A stretch of DNA of 64,000 nucleotides from NCBI RefSeq assembly GCF_000346465.2, contig NC_034010.1:4451003-4515002 (forward strand), in the 5' to 3' direction. The DNA comes from Prunus persica (taxonomy: Eukaryota > Streptophyta > Magnoliopsida > Rosales > Rosaceae). Position numbers and translations under genes: made by a program. The notes under the pieces were generated by a model, which worked only from the letters and a program-made list of their open reading frames with translations, was not told the origin of the DNA and made no database searches. This document shows positions 34,231 to 44,550 of this stretch, one piece after another (position 1 is the stretch's first letter; each line of letters opens with the position of its first letter).

Positions 34231-35362
34231 AAGGGAAAATTATGTGTTAGGTATTTCTTAAAACTCATTATGTATAGGAAAATGATTTATCTAGCATTAA
34301 CATATCTCAGATTAAATTAGTGATAGCAAAAGCAAAATCAAAAACTAGAAACTCATGTAAGTCCTATTAGTCCCAATCTTTTTAGGTTTATCAAAAATTA
34401 CACTTTTGACTCTTTAATATAGTTTTAAAGAAAACGATGAAGAATGGTTACACCTTGGAGCGAATCTTAAACCCTATTAAGGTGTTCAAGTAATGGACTT
34501 GATCTCTTGCTTGTTGATGCTCCACTATGGCTCTTCAAATAGGTACAAAGGATATGAACCTCCAAAAAGCTCTTCACCAAGGATGACTAAGATGAGAGAA
34601 CAAGAAACTTGGAGAGAAGAAAGTGCTAGCCCTCACTCTACCAAGTGGCCGGCCAAGGGGGATATTGAGAGAGAGGTGGGATATTTCCTATCTTCCAAAT
34701 TTCCAACTTGAAACCGTAAAATAAGTTGGTGTTATGGCTTACAATATATAGACCCATACATGTGACATCTATGGCATGTGTGCCACACCTCTCTTTTAGT
34801 GGCCTATTTTTGGGTTATCTAGGTCCTTCACATTTATCCTATAATGTGTTACATAGTCTAAAGTCATATGGTCCATTTGTTTAATTCTTTAAGTCATATG
34901 GGACTCAACCAAAGTTCTTTAACTTAATTGAATAATTAAATTATTCTAATTAGTTTAATTATTTTAATGATTTAACAAATTAAGTCACGAACTTGTATAA
35001 CAAATATTGATCTTAGTCAATCCTTGTTGACCATGTTGAGTGTCTAGTCAACGGTTGACCTTTGACTTTTACCAAGCCAGAAATTCTTTCTTCTCTTCTA
35101 ATTCTCAATCCACTCATTTTTGGAGTGCGATCTTATAAGTTATAATTAGCGAGGCCATGGGTAAGTATGATTCTTCTAAATCGAATATGAAATGTATCCC
35201 TCCAAACAATTCTCCCTATTGGCAAAGGCTAATTATAATTAGTCCTACAAGGCTTCCACAAACCATAGCTGACACCTAGTAGTATGTCATGGTTACCCAA
35301 GCTAAATAGAATTCATTTAGATAACCTAGTCAATTTGAGATTGCAATGCTGTTCAGTATTTC
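34231..35362. mobile_element. Probable retroelement remnant flanking the CACTA insertion (left part)
   Basis: No protein-coding capacity is seen. With 40159-40900 on the far side of the CACTA element it looks like one formerly continuous non-coding repeat. The right part ends in a polypurine-like AATCGGGGGG followed by TGTTGGATTTTATAAG, which resembles a polypurine tract plus the start of a long terminal repeat. I could not find the matching second repeat, so the class assignment is weak. Confidence 0.35.
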
Positions 35363-37880
35363 CACTACTACAAAAAGTGAAAAAGACGACCAGAAAACAA
35401 CGACGGTCTAATTGAAAACCGTCGTGGTTTTTAAAAAGACGACGGTTCTAAAAACACCGTCGTGTAATACCACCTTAGACAACTAAAAATGGAGATTCAA
35501 ATGGCTGTTCAAAAACAACGACGTACCTAATTAAAAAACCGACGTCTATTTGAAACAGATTTCCGCAGTGTAAAATCAAAGCCAACAGAGAACGGCAGAA
35601 GTTATGAATCGACCGACGTAGAAAGTAAAGACGACGATTTCAATAAAAGCCGCCGTTTTTACTCATAAAATAACACGACGAAATTTTCGTATAAGACGCC
35701 GTATAATTACAAACAAATCGACGGCTTTAAAATACAAAATGTCGCCGTATTAAATTAATTTACAACGACGAAAAATATAAATATATCGACGTTATTCTTG
35801 TATATTTCTACGACGTTATCTTTAAATCGTACTATAAAATTTAACGTCGTATTTATTAATTTTATACGTCGTACCTTTAATTTAAACCGTCGTCTTAATA
35901 AGAATTTTTGTTAACAATTTTTTCCTTTATTTTCTTATCCTACGTCGGTAGATCTACTTAATGACAAGAATTGAAATCTGTCATCCAAAAAAGAAACTTT
36001 ACATAATCCAGAACATTAATTTCCTTCATTTTAAATTTCCTCCGGAAAAAAAACTCTATTTATAACGCACTGTAATTGAAAAATAAACTGAAAGGTCACG
36101 GGAAAAAAATTTCTATTCATAATTTAACAATTCAAATCCACGTCGGTTATATTAAACCTAACGACGTTAAATGAAAAGATTCCACGTCGCAAAACAAATA
36201 TTGCGTCGTGTTAGTTCATGGTTTCTTTAATAGTTTCAGTTTCTTTAACAGTTTGGTCCTTTATCTTTCTGCAGGACTTGTATAGTTCAAAGCATTGACT
36301 TGTATAGTTCAGAGTATAGTTCAAAGCACTGATTCGATTGCTCATGCTTTATCGCATTCATGAAGCCATTTCTATTCTTTATCGCATTCTTGAAACCCAT
36401 CTTCTTCTTCTGAAGCTCTACGGATAAAGGAAGAGGCTATCACAAATCTAACGGATCTTCTTAGCCAAGAAAATCAAGCAGAGGATCAGGCACATCTGAT
36501 CTTCAGATTTCCCTGAGAAACGAACTTACCGTCGTTGAATAGATATACTACGTCGGTTATGGTCGTCTGTGATTGAATTTCCTTTTATTTATAAACCCTA
36601 ATAGTCATTGTTTATGCAGTATGCGAAGGGAAAACAGGAAGAGCCATACCCCCAAGGAGCAATTGATGAAGTCCGGAATGAATGGGCAGAGTTTGTTTGC
36701 CTTCACCTGGAATAGGGGAATTATTGAACACTTGATATTTATGTATAATGTACAAATTCTGTCTATAATATATAATGTAAAAATTTGATGAGGTTTTCTT
36801 AAATTAAAAAAAAAAACAAACATACAAAATGCGTAACCGACGTGTAATACTTTTCCAACGACGTAATAAAGTCAAAAGCCGTCGTTTTTTGTGGTTTCGT
36901 TTTAAACAAATCCGACGTAAAAGGATATTTAGACGACGTTCTTTGAACAATGGAGTCGTTTATGGTTTACAACGTCTTCAATTTCTTAAGGGTTCAGGGT
37001 AGTACTTTGTAACGACAGCGGTTAAGTCGTGGAATATATATTTTACGTCAGATAGTTAAATATCCGCCATCGTTTCTCATTTAAACGACGTCATTTTAAC
37101 AACTTAGTCGTCTATTACAATTTACAACGTCTACAATTTATTAACACCGACGTGGTTTGTTGTTGTGATAAGAATATTTTATTATTTTTATATCAAAATA
37201 TTCAAAATAAATTTAAAATAAATCAGAAAAATGCAAAGTCAACTCCTATGAAGTCATTGATATATTTTCTTCCCCCTAAACCTTGAAAAAATTCATTTTG
37301 AATAACAAAAATTTAAAATGAACATCCAAAACAAAATTGTTTTGATGAGTCATAAAATCACTTCTAGTTTTATGGTTTAGGGTTTAGAGTCTAGGGTTTA
37401 GAGATTAGGGTTGTTATTTATTGGGGTTTATTTTTAAAGTATAATTTTTGGGTAGTCTAGGGTATATATTAGGCTGTAAAACCATAAATCCTTGTATAAA
37501 CTTAATTTTTAAAATTATATAATTTAGTTTTAAGGGTTTAGGGTATTAATTGTTAACGACGGTGGTTGAGTCGTGGAATACATATGTTACGTCGTGCAGT
37601 AAAATATCCGACATGGTTTCGACTTTAAACGACGTCATTTTAATATGTAAGTCGTCTATTACAATTTACAACGTTTTCAATTTCTTAACCCCGACGTGGT
37701 TTTTCAGTCGTCTTTATATCAAAATATTCAAAATAAATTTAAAATTAATCCGAAAAATGAAGCGTCAAAATAAACGGCGTTACGTTCAGTGTTTCCGTCG
37801 TGGAATATTACATTTACGTCGGTTCTTGTAGAACTTTCGCCATGGTTTTTCTTTCGACGATTTAAAGAGCGCGCGCTCTA
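35363..37880. repeat. Left subterminal repeat region of the CACTA element
   Basis: Dozens of ACGACG/CGTCGT-type motifs, often extended to GACGACGG or CCGTCGT, occur in both orientations in clusters (35380-35900, 36120-36200, 36830-37160, 37555-37860). In CACTA elements such subterminal repeats bind the TNP1/TNPA-like accessory protein. Two exon-like stretches lie inside: about 36400-36519 and 36618-36716. The second follows a TTTATGCAG acceptor-like site and reads EEPYPQGAIDEVRNEWAEF before a stop. I do not recognise their source. Confidence 0.75.
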
Positions 37881-38146
37881 AAAATTTTCGCGCGCCCTAA
37901 ATTTTTTTATATTTGGCTCTTATTCTTATACTTCTAACCCTGAACCCTAAAATTTTCAGATTTCGCGCAACATAACATTCGCTCTCTCACTTCTGCTCTA
38001 ATTAAAAGTTGCACTCTCCAGGCTCCGTCGAATCTGTGAGCTCGTCCAACCTGTAAGTACAAACCCTATCCTTGTATAATCTGCTATAGTGATGGTCATT
38101 GCCTGTATTTTCACTTTATTATAGATAATAGGTTATAGTGTCGGAG

Positions 38147-38266
38147 ATGAATAAGTCATGGATGCACTCGGATAGAAGATCGAAGGCATATGAGTTTGGG
38201 GTGGAAGCATTTTTGAACTTTGCTGTAGAAAATCTTCTAACTACAACACATATCCGTTGTCCATGA
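38147..38266 (+). pseudogene. Truncated CACTA transposase-associated domain
   Basis: From the ATG at 38147 the frame reads MNKSWMHSDRRSKAYEFGV, continues through an AFLNFAVENLL segment to HIRCP and stops at 38264-38266. Start and spacing match the N-terminal transposase-associated domain of plant CACTA proteins (MDKSWM...IRCPC). The domain is cut exactly where the inverted B3-derived arm begins (38263), so the stop belongs to the inserted sequence. Confidence 0.75.
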
Positions 38267-38750
38267 CAAGATCAAATAAAGGTGTACTTTTGCTGGAAAT
38301 CAACACAAAAAGACACAGATCACCAACTTCCAAATGATTGTCACGCACAACGTCCATCCAACCACGCCTGAATCTGGGCCTCCNNNNNNNNNNNNNNNNN
38401 NNNNNNNNNNNNNNNNNNNNNNNNNNNNNNNNNNNNNNNNNNNNNNNNNNNNNNNNNNNNNNNNNNNNNNNNNNNNNNNNNNNNNNNNNNNNNNNNNNNN
38501 NNNNNNNNNNNNNNNNNNNNNNNNNNNNNNNNNNNNNNNNNNNNNNNNTATCTCCTAGTATTAAGCATTCCTGTGAAGTCATCCTTCAAGTTTCGAATGG
38601 GAGAACTTGGTCTGTTGGTTTGAGCAAAGGAATGCCCAGATTCAGGCGTGGTTGGATGGACGTTGTGCGTGACAATCATTTGGAAGTTGGTGATCTGTGT
38701 CTTTTTGTGTTGATTTCCAGCAAAAGTACACCTTTATTTGATCTTGTCAT
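38263..38750. repeat. Perfect 117-bp inverted repeat flanking the assembly gap
   Basis: The left arm, 38263-38379, is the exact reverse complement of the right arm, 38634-38750. The right arm is part of the B3 coding frame, so the left arm is an antisense copy of it. The spacer contains 165 N (38384-38548). If real, a transcript would fold into a long hairpin. If not, it is a mis-join at the gap. Confidence 0.85.
38384..38548. other. Assembly gap (165 N)
   Basis: A run of N inside the CACTA element, between the arms of the inverted repeat. Its true length and content are unknown; the break probably reflects the repeat structure. Confidence 1.
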
Positions 38751-38949
38751 TTTCCGCTCTGGAGAAGGTGCAAAGTGCACCAATGATGGGGAGCAAATAG
38801 TACCTACGAAGGAAGAAACTGATAATGAAGATGGGGATTCGAGTGATGATTCTAGTAACGATTCGAGTGATGATTCTGTTGAAATCATGGACAAGTTTCC
38901 ACCCCCAAGAAAAAACAAGGGTGGTGAAAAGATATTGAAAATCTGGTGA
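38549..38949 (+). pseudogene. B3 DNA-binding domain gene fragment captured in the CACTA element
   Basis: The open frame runs out of the gap to a stop at 38947-38949 (about 133 residues). It reads CEVILQVSNGRTWSVGL, then RFRRGWMDVVRDNHLEVGDL with CLFVLI: the C-terminal half of a plant B3 domain of the REM type (GW..FVRDN.L..GD.C.FELI). An acidic Ser-rich tail (DSSDDSSNDSSDDS) and a basic end with PPPRKNKGG follow. The first half of the domain would lie in the gap or be absent. It is probably a host gene piece captured by the transposon. Intactness cannot be judged because of the N. Confidence 0.75.
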
Positions 38950-39239
38950 AATGTCCTTATCAATTGATCTTTAAGTCAGTTAACCAATTGGACAAATCAG
39001 ATTCCTTCCTGTAATTGCAAGATGTATCAGTCCTTTTGTGGTTTTTTTAGTTTCTCCTTTTTTTCCGTACAGAATGTGCTCGTGAGATTATCAGCCCTAT
39101 CAAACTAACAAGATCCCTTTGTATTCTGAAGCCAATTCACACTTTGTATCATGCCCTCATTTAATGATAGATGATTCTGTGTCCCCAAGGCAGATGAATT
39201 TCTTGATCTGCTGGCTAAACTTAATATTCAAATTTATTT

Positions 39240-40158
39240 CACGACGGTTGTTTGTAAATAAGAGATGTAGTAGATTTCAATAACGTCGTCTTCTCATGTA
39301 TTTAAAGACGTCATATTTTTTCTTGTCGTGAAAATTATATTTAACGGCGTAGTGTTTTAGTTGTCGTCGTTGTATGTCTATCTTGCGGCCTTGTTCTTTT
39401 AATATGTGTCATATTTTTCCTTTTTAACGACGGTGATTTGTTTGAGTTGGTCGTCTATTCTCATCCTCGACTATTTTTTAGAACTTTAGCAGACTAAACA
39501 CGTCTGTTTTTATTTGTTTTCGACGTTGTTGTATTTAACAACGTCTAATATTTATCGTCGTTGTTTGTTTCTGAAAATAGGACGTATAAATTTTGTAATA
39601 CGACTCTCATATATTTGTAACCGACGTTGTTTCGTTGTTCAACGTCTACTCTATAAATACATACGTCGTAAATAATGACACTGACAACTATTTCCACGTC
39701 ATCTTTTATAGAAAAATCGAAGTGGAAAATTTATTTTACGACGGCTCTTTTTATATAGGCGACGTAGTAGGTATAAATAACGTCGTCTTCTAATGTATTT
39801 AAAGACGTCATATTTTTTATTGTCGTGAAAATGATATTTAATGGCGTTTTATTTTAATTTTCGTCGTTGTATGTCTATCTTGCGGCCTTGTTCTGTTAAT
39901 ATGTGTCATATTTTTCCTTTTTAACGACGGTTTTGTTAGAGAGTTGGTCGTCTATTCTCATCCTCGACTGCTTTTTTAGATCTTTTGCAGTTCAAAGACG
40001 TCGTTTTGTATTTGTTGATGACGTTGTATATTGTAACAACGACGGTGATTTAGCGTCGCGGTTTATGAGGGAAAAGATGACGGTGGATTCCACGACCATT
40101 GAAAAACCGAATACACGACGGTGATTTACCGTCGTCTTTTTGCTTTTTTGTAGTAGTG
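39240..40158. repeat. Right subterminal repeat region of the CACTA element
   Basis: Clusters of CGACGG, CGTCGT and ACGTC motifs run to the terminus. A roughly 200-bp tandem duplication is visible: the stretch with AACGTCGTCTTCT, GTATTTAAAGACGTCATATTTTT and TTGCGGCCTTGTTCT occurs at about 39283-39470 and again at about 39780-39970. Confidence 0.75.
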
Positions 40159-41179
40159 TTCTCTAACACAATACTCTATGGTGTATTGTTGGGATACAGT
40201 TAACTTGTGTCAAATCCCTAATACGACATTTCTTCACATGCCTCTGTGGTCATGCTGGATATCCCGAGGGACATCTTTAAGTCACATCTTTTGATGTGAC
40301 TGTATAGTATTCTCAAAGACAAACAACTCATACATAAGACAACTGTGATGTCTCAGGTCTGAGGACTAATTTGCATTATCGCAGCCTAGAATTACTTGTT
40401 TGACACTTGTGCGTAAAACTTCCATACAAGAATTCTTAATTTGATCTCATTCAGTGAACTTCATCTTTATTGAGCACCTACATACTTGTCGTAATGTCTC
40501 TACATGAATGGCTTGAGTCTAACCATCCTCCTAATTGAGCAGACATAGTGTGTACTAGTTTTTGCAGATCACCATTGTCCAATTGGTGATCCTATGACCA
40601 GGAACATTTTAGGATACGATATACATATGATAGGAAGGTCTCGTGAATCTAACTTCTTTAGATTACTTTCCATTTATATTTTTATCCGTGGACTTGTTAC
40701 TTTGTAGTTGGTATATGTAAGTTTCTTAAAGTAACATTCACAAAGCAAAAAACTTTAATTTTGGGAGAATGTTTTGCTTCCAAAGTTTCTTCATAAGCTA
40801 AGAATCGGGGGGTGTTGGATTTTATAAGCACTCTTAATAGAAAATTTTTCACTTAGGTTAGGTCCTCATATCAATTTATCACGAATCTAGAGGGATAGGA
40901 AGAGTAGTAATTTAATCAACAATATCTTGCGACAATAAAGTACAAAGAAGAGGAGTAGTATTCCAAGTCTTATTCGCTATGAAGGTAGAAACCTTCAAAT
41001 TTTTATCAATAAAAATTCTTTGACTCTGAAGTAAAAGGTGAGGAAGGGAAAAGGAAAAAGCTAGTTATGGCCAAAAACAAATCAAACTCTCATCCCCTAA
41101 CAACCACCTAACACCTTAGAGTAAAATAAGTATATAGTCTAAAATTGCTAAGTTGAAGACTGATAAGAGGTCTTTTCAT
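40159..41179. mobile_element. Probable retroelement remnant flanking the CACTA insertion (right part)
   Basis: Non-coding and continuous in character with 34231-35362. It includes the polypurine-like run AATCGGGGGGTGTTGGATTT near 40805-40823. No reverse transcriptase, integrase or gag frame is present. Beyond about 40900 the origin is unclear. Confidence 0.3.
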
Positions 41180-42115
41180 CTCAAAAAAAGATTTAATCCT
41201 TAAGTATTTTTTGTGAACAATTTAGGACCACCAATTCTGATTATTTGTCAGGCATTTCTAGCGTAATTTAGCTAGAGCAGCAAGGTTAAAGTGAGTAGCT
41301 GATGTAATACCCAGACCTCTATATCCTTGCGCAAGCAAACCTGCTTCCAAGCCACATGAAGGCAATGGGTCTCTCTACCCAGAAGAATTTTTTATACTCC
41401 CTATCCATCAAATGAGAAACTTTTGGGATGAGTGATTAGGAATCCCATAAATACTAGCCTTAATCAAAGTTAATCTACCCATCCTAGACATGGTATTAGC
41501 TTTTCAACCAACAAACTTCTTTTGGATTTTATGAGTAAGGTCTTTAGAATTGTATGGGTCCTTGCGAAAGACTACATTATGAACACCTAAGTACCGACCT
41601 ATAGTTGACTTATGTTGAATTTGTAGGATATTGCTTATAGTACTTTTGGTAGCAGTAGGAACTCAAGAAAATAAGAATATGGTTGATTTGTTGAAGTTAA
41701 TTTGGAGGCATGAAACCTGAGATAAGATTTGCAAATCACTAGAGATTTTCCTAGCAATTGTAGATGATGCCTTAGAGAAAATAAGGCAGTCATCAGCAAA
41801 AACAAGATTGGAGATCCTAAAACTCCAAGGGGAAGAAAGAAGACCAACCTAGTTTCTGCTGTTATTCGCTAAAAGATTAAAATGTCGACTAAAAGGCTCC
41901 ATGAAAATAATGAAAAGATAAGGGGATAAAGGGTCCTCCTAACGAATTCCACTAAAGGGTTTGAAGAAACATTTGGCAAACCCATTAATGTTGATGGAAT
42001 AAGACATAGAGGTAATCAAATCCATAATTAGAGAAATCTACCGCTCATGAAAACCAAACTTGAGTAAACAAGCTTTGATATAGGACCAGTCAAGCATATC
42101 ATAATGCTACCAAAG
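41180..42115 (-). pseudogene. LINE reverse transcriptase fragment
   Basis: Reading the minus strand from about 42095 gives DWSYIKACLLKFGFHER, then GFAKCFFKPFSGIR-stop-EDPLSPYLFI, then ISNLVFADDCLIFSKASS with the FADD catalytic box. NKSTIF, GRYLGVHNVVFRKD, a WKANTMSRMGRLTLIKASIY segment and finally GLGITSATHFNLAALAKLR follow. These are the palm and thumb of a plant LINE reverse transcriptase in the correct order. Several in-frame stops and shifts show it is long dead. It is cut at about 42115, where an unrelated A-rich stretch starts. Confidence 0.85.
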
Positions 42116-43270
42116 CCCATAAAATAAAAAAATAAAAAAAGGGAACCAGTCCAAAACCGAAAACCGCACCGAAAAATGGTAGTCCAGGTTGGTGCAGTTT
42201 TCATTCCATTTTTTCTAAAACTTAGACCGAACCGCATCGTTGAATAGTGCCGATTTTGGTTCTGGTGTAAGATGGAAACCTGATCGCGGCCAACTTTAGG
42301 TAGAAGTTTCGAGAGGAAGAGAGAAACGAGAGACTTTCATTTTTTTCCCCCGTAATAAGAAAAGAGAAGTGCTGCAAGAAAAGAAACCTATGGAGTTTTC
42401 TACTTGCTTGTTTCCTGATTACGAATCCATTTTTGAAAACATGGAAAACAACGTTTTCAAAGTTGAAGGACAATATTGAATTTGTTTTTGGAATTTCGTT
42501 TTCCGTGTTTTCATACGACGGCTTATCAAACGTGTTTTATCGCGTTTTCAATTTTGTAAAACGAAAATGGGGGCAGTAAAACGTTACCGAATGGCCCATA
42601 AATACCTTTGAAATGGAGTTAGAATTGGAGGAGAAACCTAAGAGCAATTCCAAGAGAGATGTCAAATTTTGAACATCAAATTTAAATTTGATGTCTAATG
42701 TGGCAATTTGACATCTTGCACAGTTTTACACTCCACCCGATTTGTCAAATTAAAATATTATTTTATTACATTTTAGTGTTAATTTATTTATTACTTCCTA
42801 ATTGAATATAAATTTTATATTTTTAATTCAAAAAGAAATAAAATATTAAAAGACAATCAATTAATTAAAAAAATAAAGAAACTACTACAAGTTGGAGTTG
42901 TTCACAATGCACAAAGAAAAGGAAAATTTTTGGCATAAAAGAGGAATTGTGTTTCAACACAAGTTCTTCTTCTCCTTCTTCTTCTTTTTTTTTTTTTTTT
43001 TTTTTGAAGACACCAAAATGAAAGAGATGTATTTATAAACAAAAATTAAATAAGTAACGTACAATATGAGGAAAAGGGTTGTGTGTTTATAGACAAAATT
43101 AAATGTATTTGTAATTAAAAAAAATTGTTTAACAGTACATGAAAAAAGTTGTAACGATTAAATCATTCAATATTAGCCTAGCGTGAAGTGATAAGATAAA
43201 GAAGGAAAGTAATAAATGAAAATTATTAAGTGAAGTAATATTTATGTGTCTTAAAAAAATAATAAAATGC
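42116..43270. other. AT-rich region with possible MITE start
   Basis: No gene is supported. 42140-42260 is rich in AACCG/CCGAA-type short motifs. TAAGAGCAATTCCAAGAG near 42640 resembles a Harbinger-type MITE end, but I found no convincing matching right end (best weak candidate near 43510). The rest is AT-rich with a T-run at 42987-43005. Confidence 0.4.
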
Positions 43271-43425
43271 AAAGGACCCACTAGTGTAGTGGTTTGGAGT
43301 ATTTACTCCCTCAGGCAAGGTCCTGGGTTCGAGTCCTAGCATCCGTGTTGTGTGTGTGAGTTTAATATGCTATCGCCCCTTTCAATAGGAAAGGACCTCA
43401 AAAAAAAAATAATAATAATAATAAA
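43271..43425 (+). mobile_element. tRNA-derived SINE, copy 1
   Basis: The head has a tRNA-like A box (TAGTGTAGTGG) and B box (GGTTCGAGTCC) at the usual spacing. A short body with GTGAGTTTAATATGCTATCG and CCCCTTTCAATAGGAAAGG follows, and the tail is A-rich ending in AAT repeats. The same element occurs on the minus strand at 59163-59303. Transcription would be by RNA polymerase III from the internal promoter. It encodes no protein and relies on a LINE. Confidence 0.85.
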
Positions 43426-44120
43426 ATAATAATTGACCACCTTGCTTTTGCAAACATCAAAAATAACAATTGAAACTTCAGCCCTTGTTTCACAACATCT
43501 TTGACAATTCAATTGGAGTGATATGAGGAGTTATTTCTAGTCGTTAAATGTCTATGTGGCACTTTGGTTTGAGATACGCTAAGAAAAATAAGGACATTGC
43601 CTTTGTTATCTTTAAAAAGGGAGAGGTTTCAAAGGGTGATAACAAGGTAACAATAAGCTACCTATTTATACGTACTAGTTTCTTAAAGCTTCAAGAAACA
43701 TACTAATTTTGTAAAGGTCATATATTGTTAGGATAGAGAAAGAAGATGTCTTGCTGGAGATATGATCTTAATATATTTTAGTTTGCATTTTTGTCAAGTT
43801 ATGAGCTTTTAATAACAAGGTTATCTACTCAGTTGTGAAAGTAGCATATATACAGGTCGACGCTAGAGGGCATCATTATCCACGTCGAGTAGTAGGAAGA
43901 ATTAGCCATGTATGAGATTGGAGTTTTCAACTTAGTTATTCTTTGTTGATGTATGTTTACAGGCCAAGTTACAATTTTGGTCTCTATAATTTGGGTGAAG
44001 TTTCACTTTGCTACTATAGTTTGAATTTTTGAGATTTTTGGTCTATAGTTTGCTGGTTGTTGCAATTAAAAAAGAATTGGTTAATTTTGTCAAAATCTTC
44101 AACAAAACTAAAGCATGTTA
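43426..44120. other. AT-rich intergenic DNA
   Basis: No gene. 43965-44080 contains phrases such as TTTTGGTCTCTATAATTTGG that are typical of the ends of Mutator-like repeats, but I could not pair them with a second end. Confidence 0.5.
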
Positions 44121-44547
44121 GAGCACTTCTACCTCATTGTGCCATGGCAAAGGGTAAGGGTAAGTATGGGCAAATACTATTCACATAAATAGTGACTACC
44201 TTAGCAATTTTTTGATGGATTCCCACTTATTGCTCGGGCAACCCAAGGGCATTCACTATTTACATGAGATATGAGGAGATGAATTTGTATGGAGTTTGGT
44301 ATGGGAAGTGATAAGAACATGGCTAGGTATTTATAGAAGAAAAAAAATTCGGATTTTTTTGGGTTTTTTATTTTTATTTTTTTGGTATTTAAATTGGCCG
44401 CTGATGTCAACTTGCCCAGTCAGCATCCTAAGCAAGTCTTTCCTTCAAGCTTGCCAGTTTCATGGGTCCACTTCTTGCCATGACAACTTTTCCTTTGTGG
44501 GTTTTTGTTTTGGAGCCTAGGCCCCTTTTTGATGGGTGGAAGTGCTC
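44121..44547. mobile_element. Harbinger-type MITE, relative of the element at 7477-11451
   Basis: The 427-bp element has TTA target duplications (44118-44120 and 44548-44550). Its inverted ends are GAGCACTTCTACCTC and the complement of GGTGGAAGTGCTC. The first eight bases of the termini match those of the full Harbinger element. Shared internal phrases include the T-rich stretch after TATTTATAGAAGAAAAAAA and an ACTATTCAC-ATAAATAGT segment near the left end. It has no coding capacity; it is probably a deletion derivative moved by a Harbinger transposase. Confidence 0.88.
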
Positions 44548-44550
44548 TTA

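Larger units (their letters stand above)
35363..40158 (+). mobile_element. CACTA (En/Spm) transposon, non-autonomous, carrying a B3-domain fragment
   Basis: The 4796-bp element starts CACTACTACAAAAAG and ends CTTTTTTGTAGTAGTG, true inverted CACTA termini. It is flanked by a 3-bp TTC duplication (35360-35362 and 40159-40161). Both ends hold many copies of a subterminal motif, ACGACGG or its variants and complement. Internal content: a leader with an apparent intron (donor near 38053, acceptor near 38130), the first 39 codons of a CACTA transposase-associated domain, a B3-domain fragment, and a perfect 117-bp inverted repeat across a gap of N. No complete TNP2 or TNP1 gene is visible, so it depends on another element for movement unless the gap hides something. 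Confidence 0.92.

Noticed and set aside
35380..37160. CRISPR-like or satellite array
   Set aside because: The ACGACGG motifs are short, irregularly spaced and in both orientations. They are the subterminal repeats of a CACTA element with confirmed ends, in a plant genome.
34231..40900. Complete LTR retrotransposon as host of the CACTA insertion
   Set aside because: A polypurine-like run and a TGTTGG start exist near 40810, but I found no matching second terminal repeat and no gag or pol. It is reported only as a weak remnant.
42640..43530. A second Harbinger-type MITE with the SINE nested inside
   Set aside because: The left end TAAGAGCAATTCCAAG is suggestive, but the proposed right end near 43510 does not form a convincing inverted repeat or TTA/TAA duplication.
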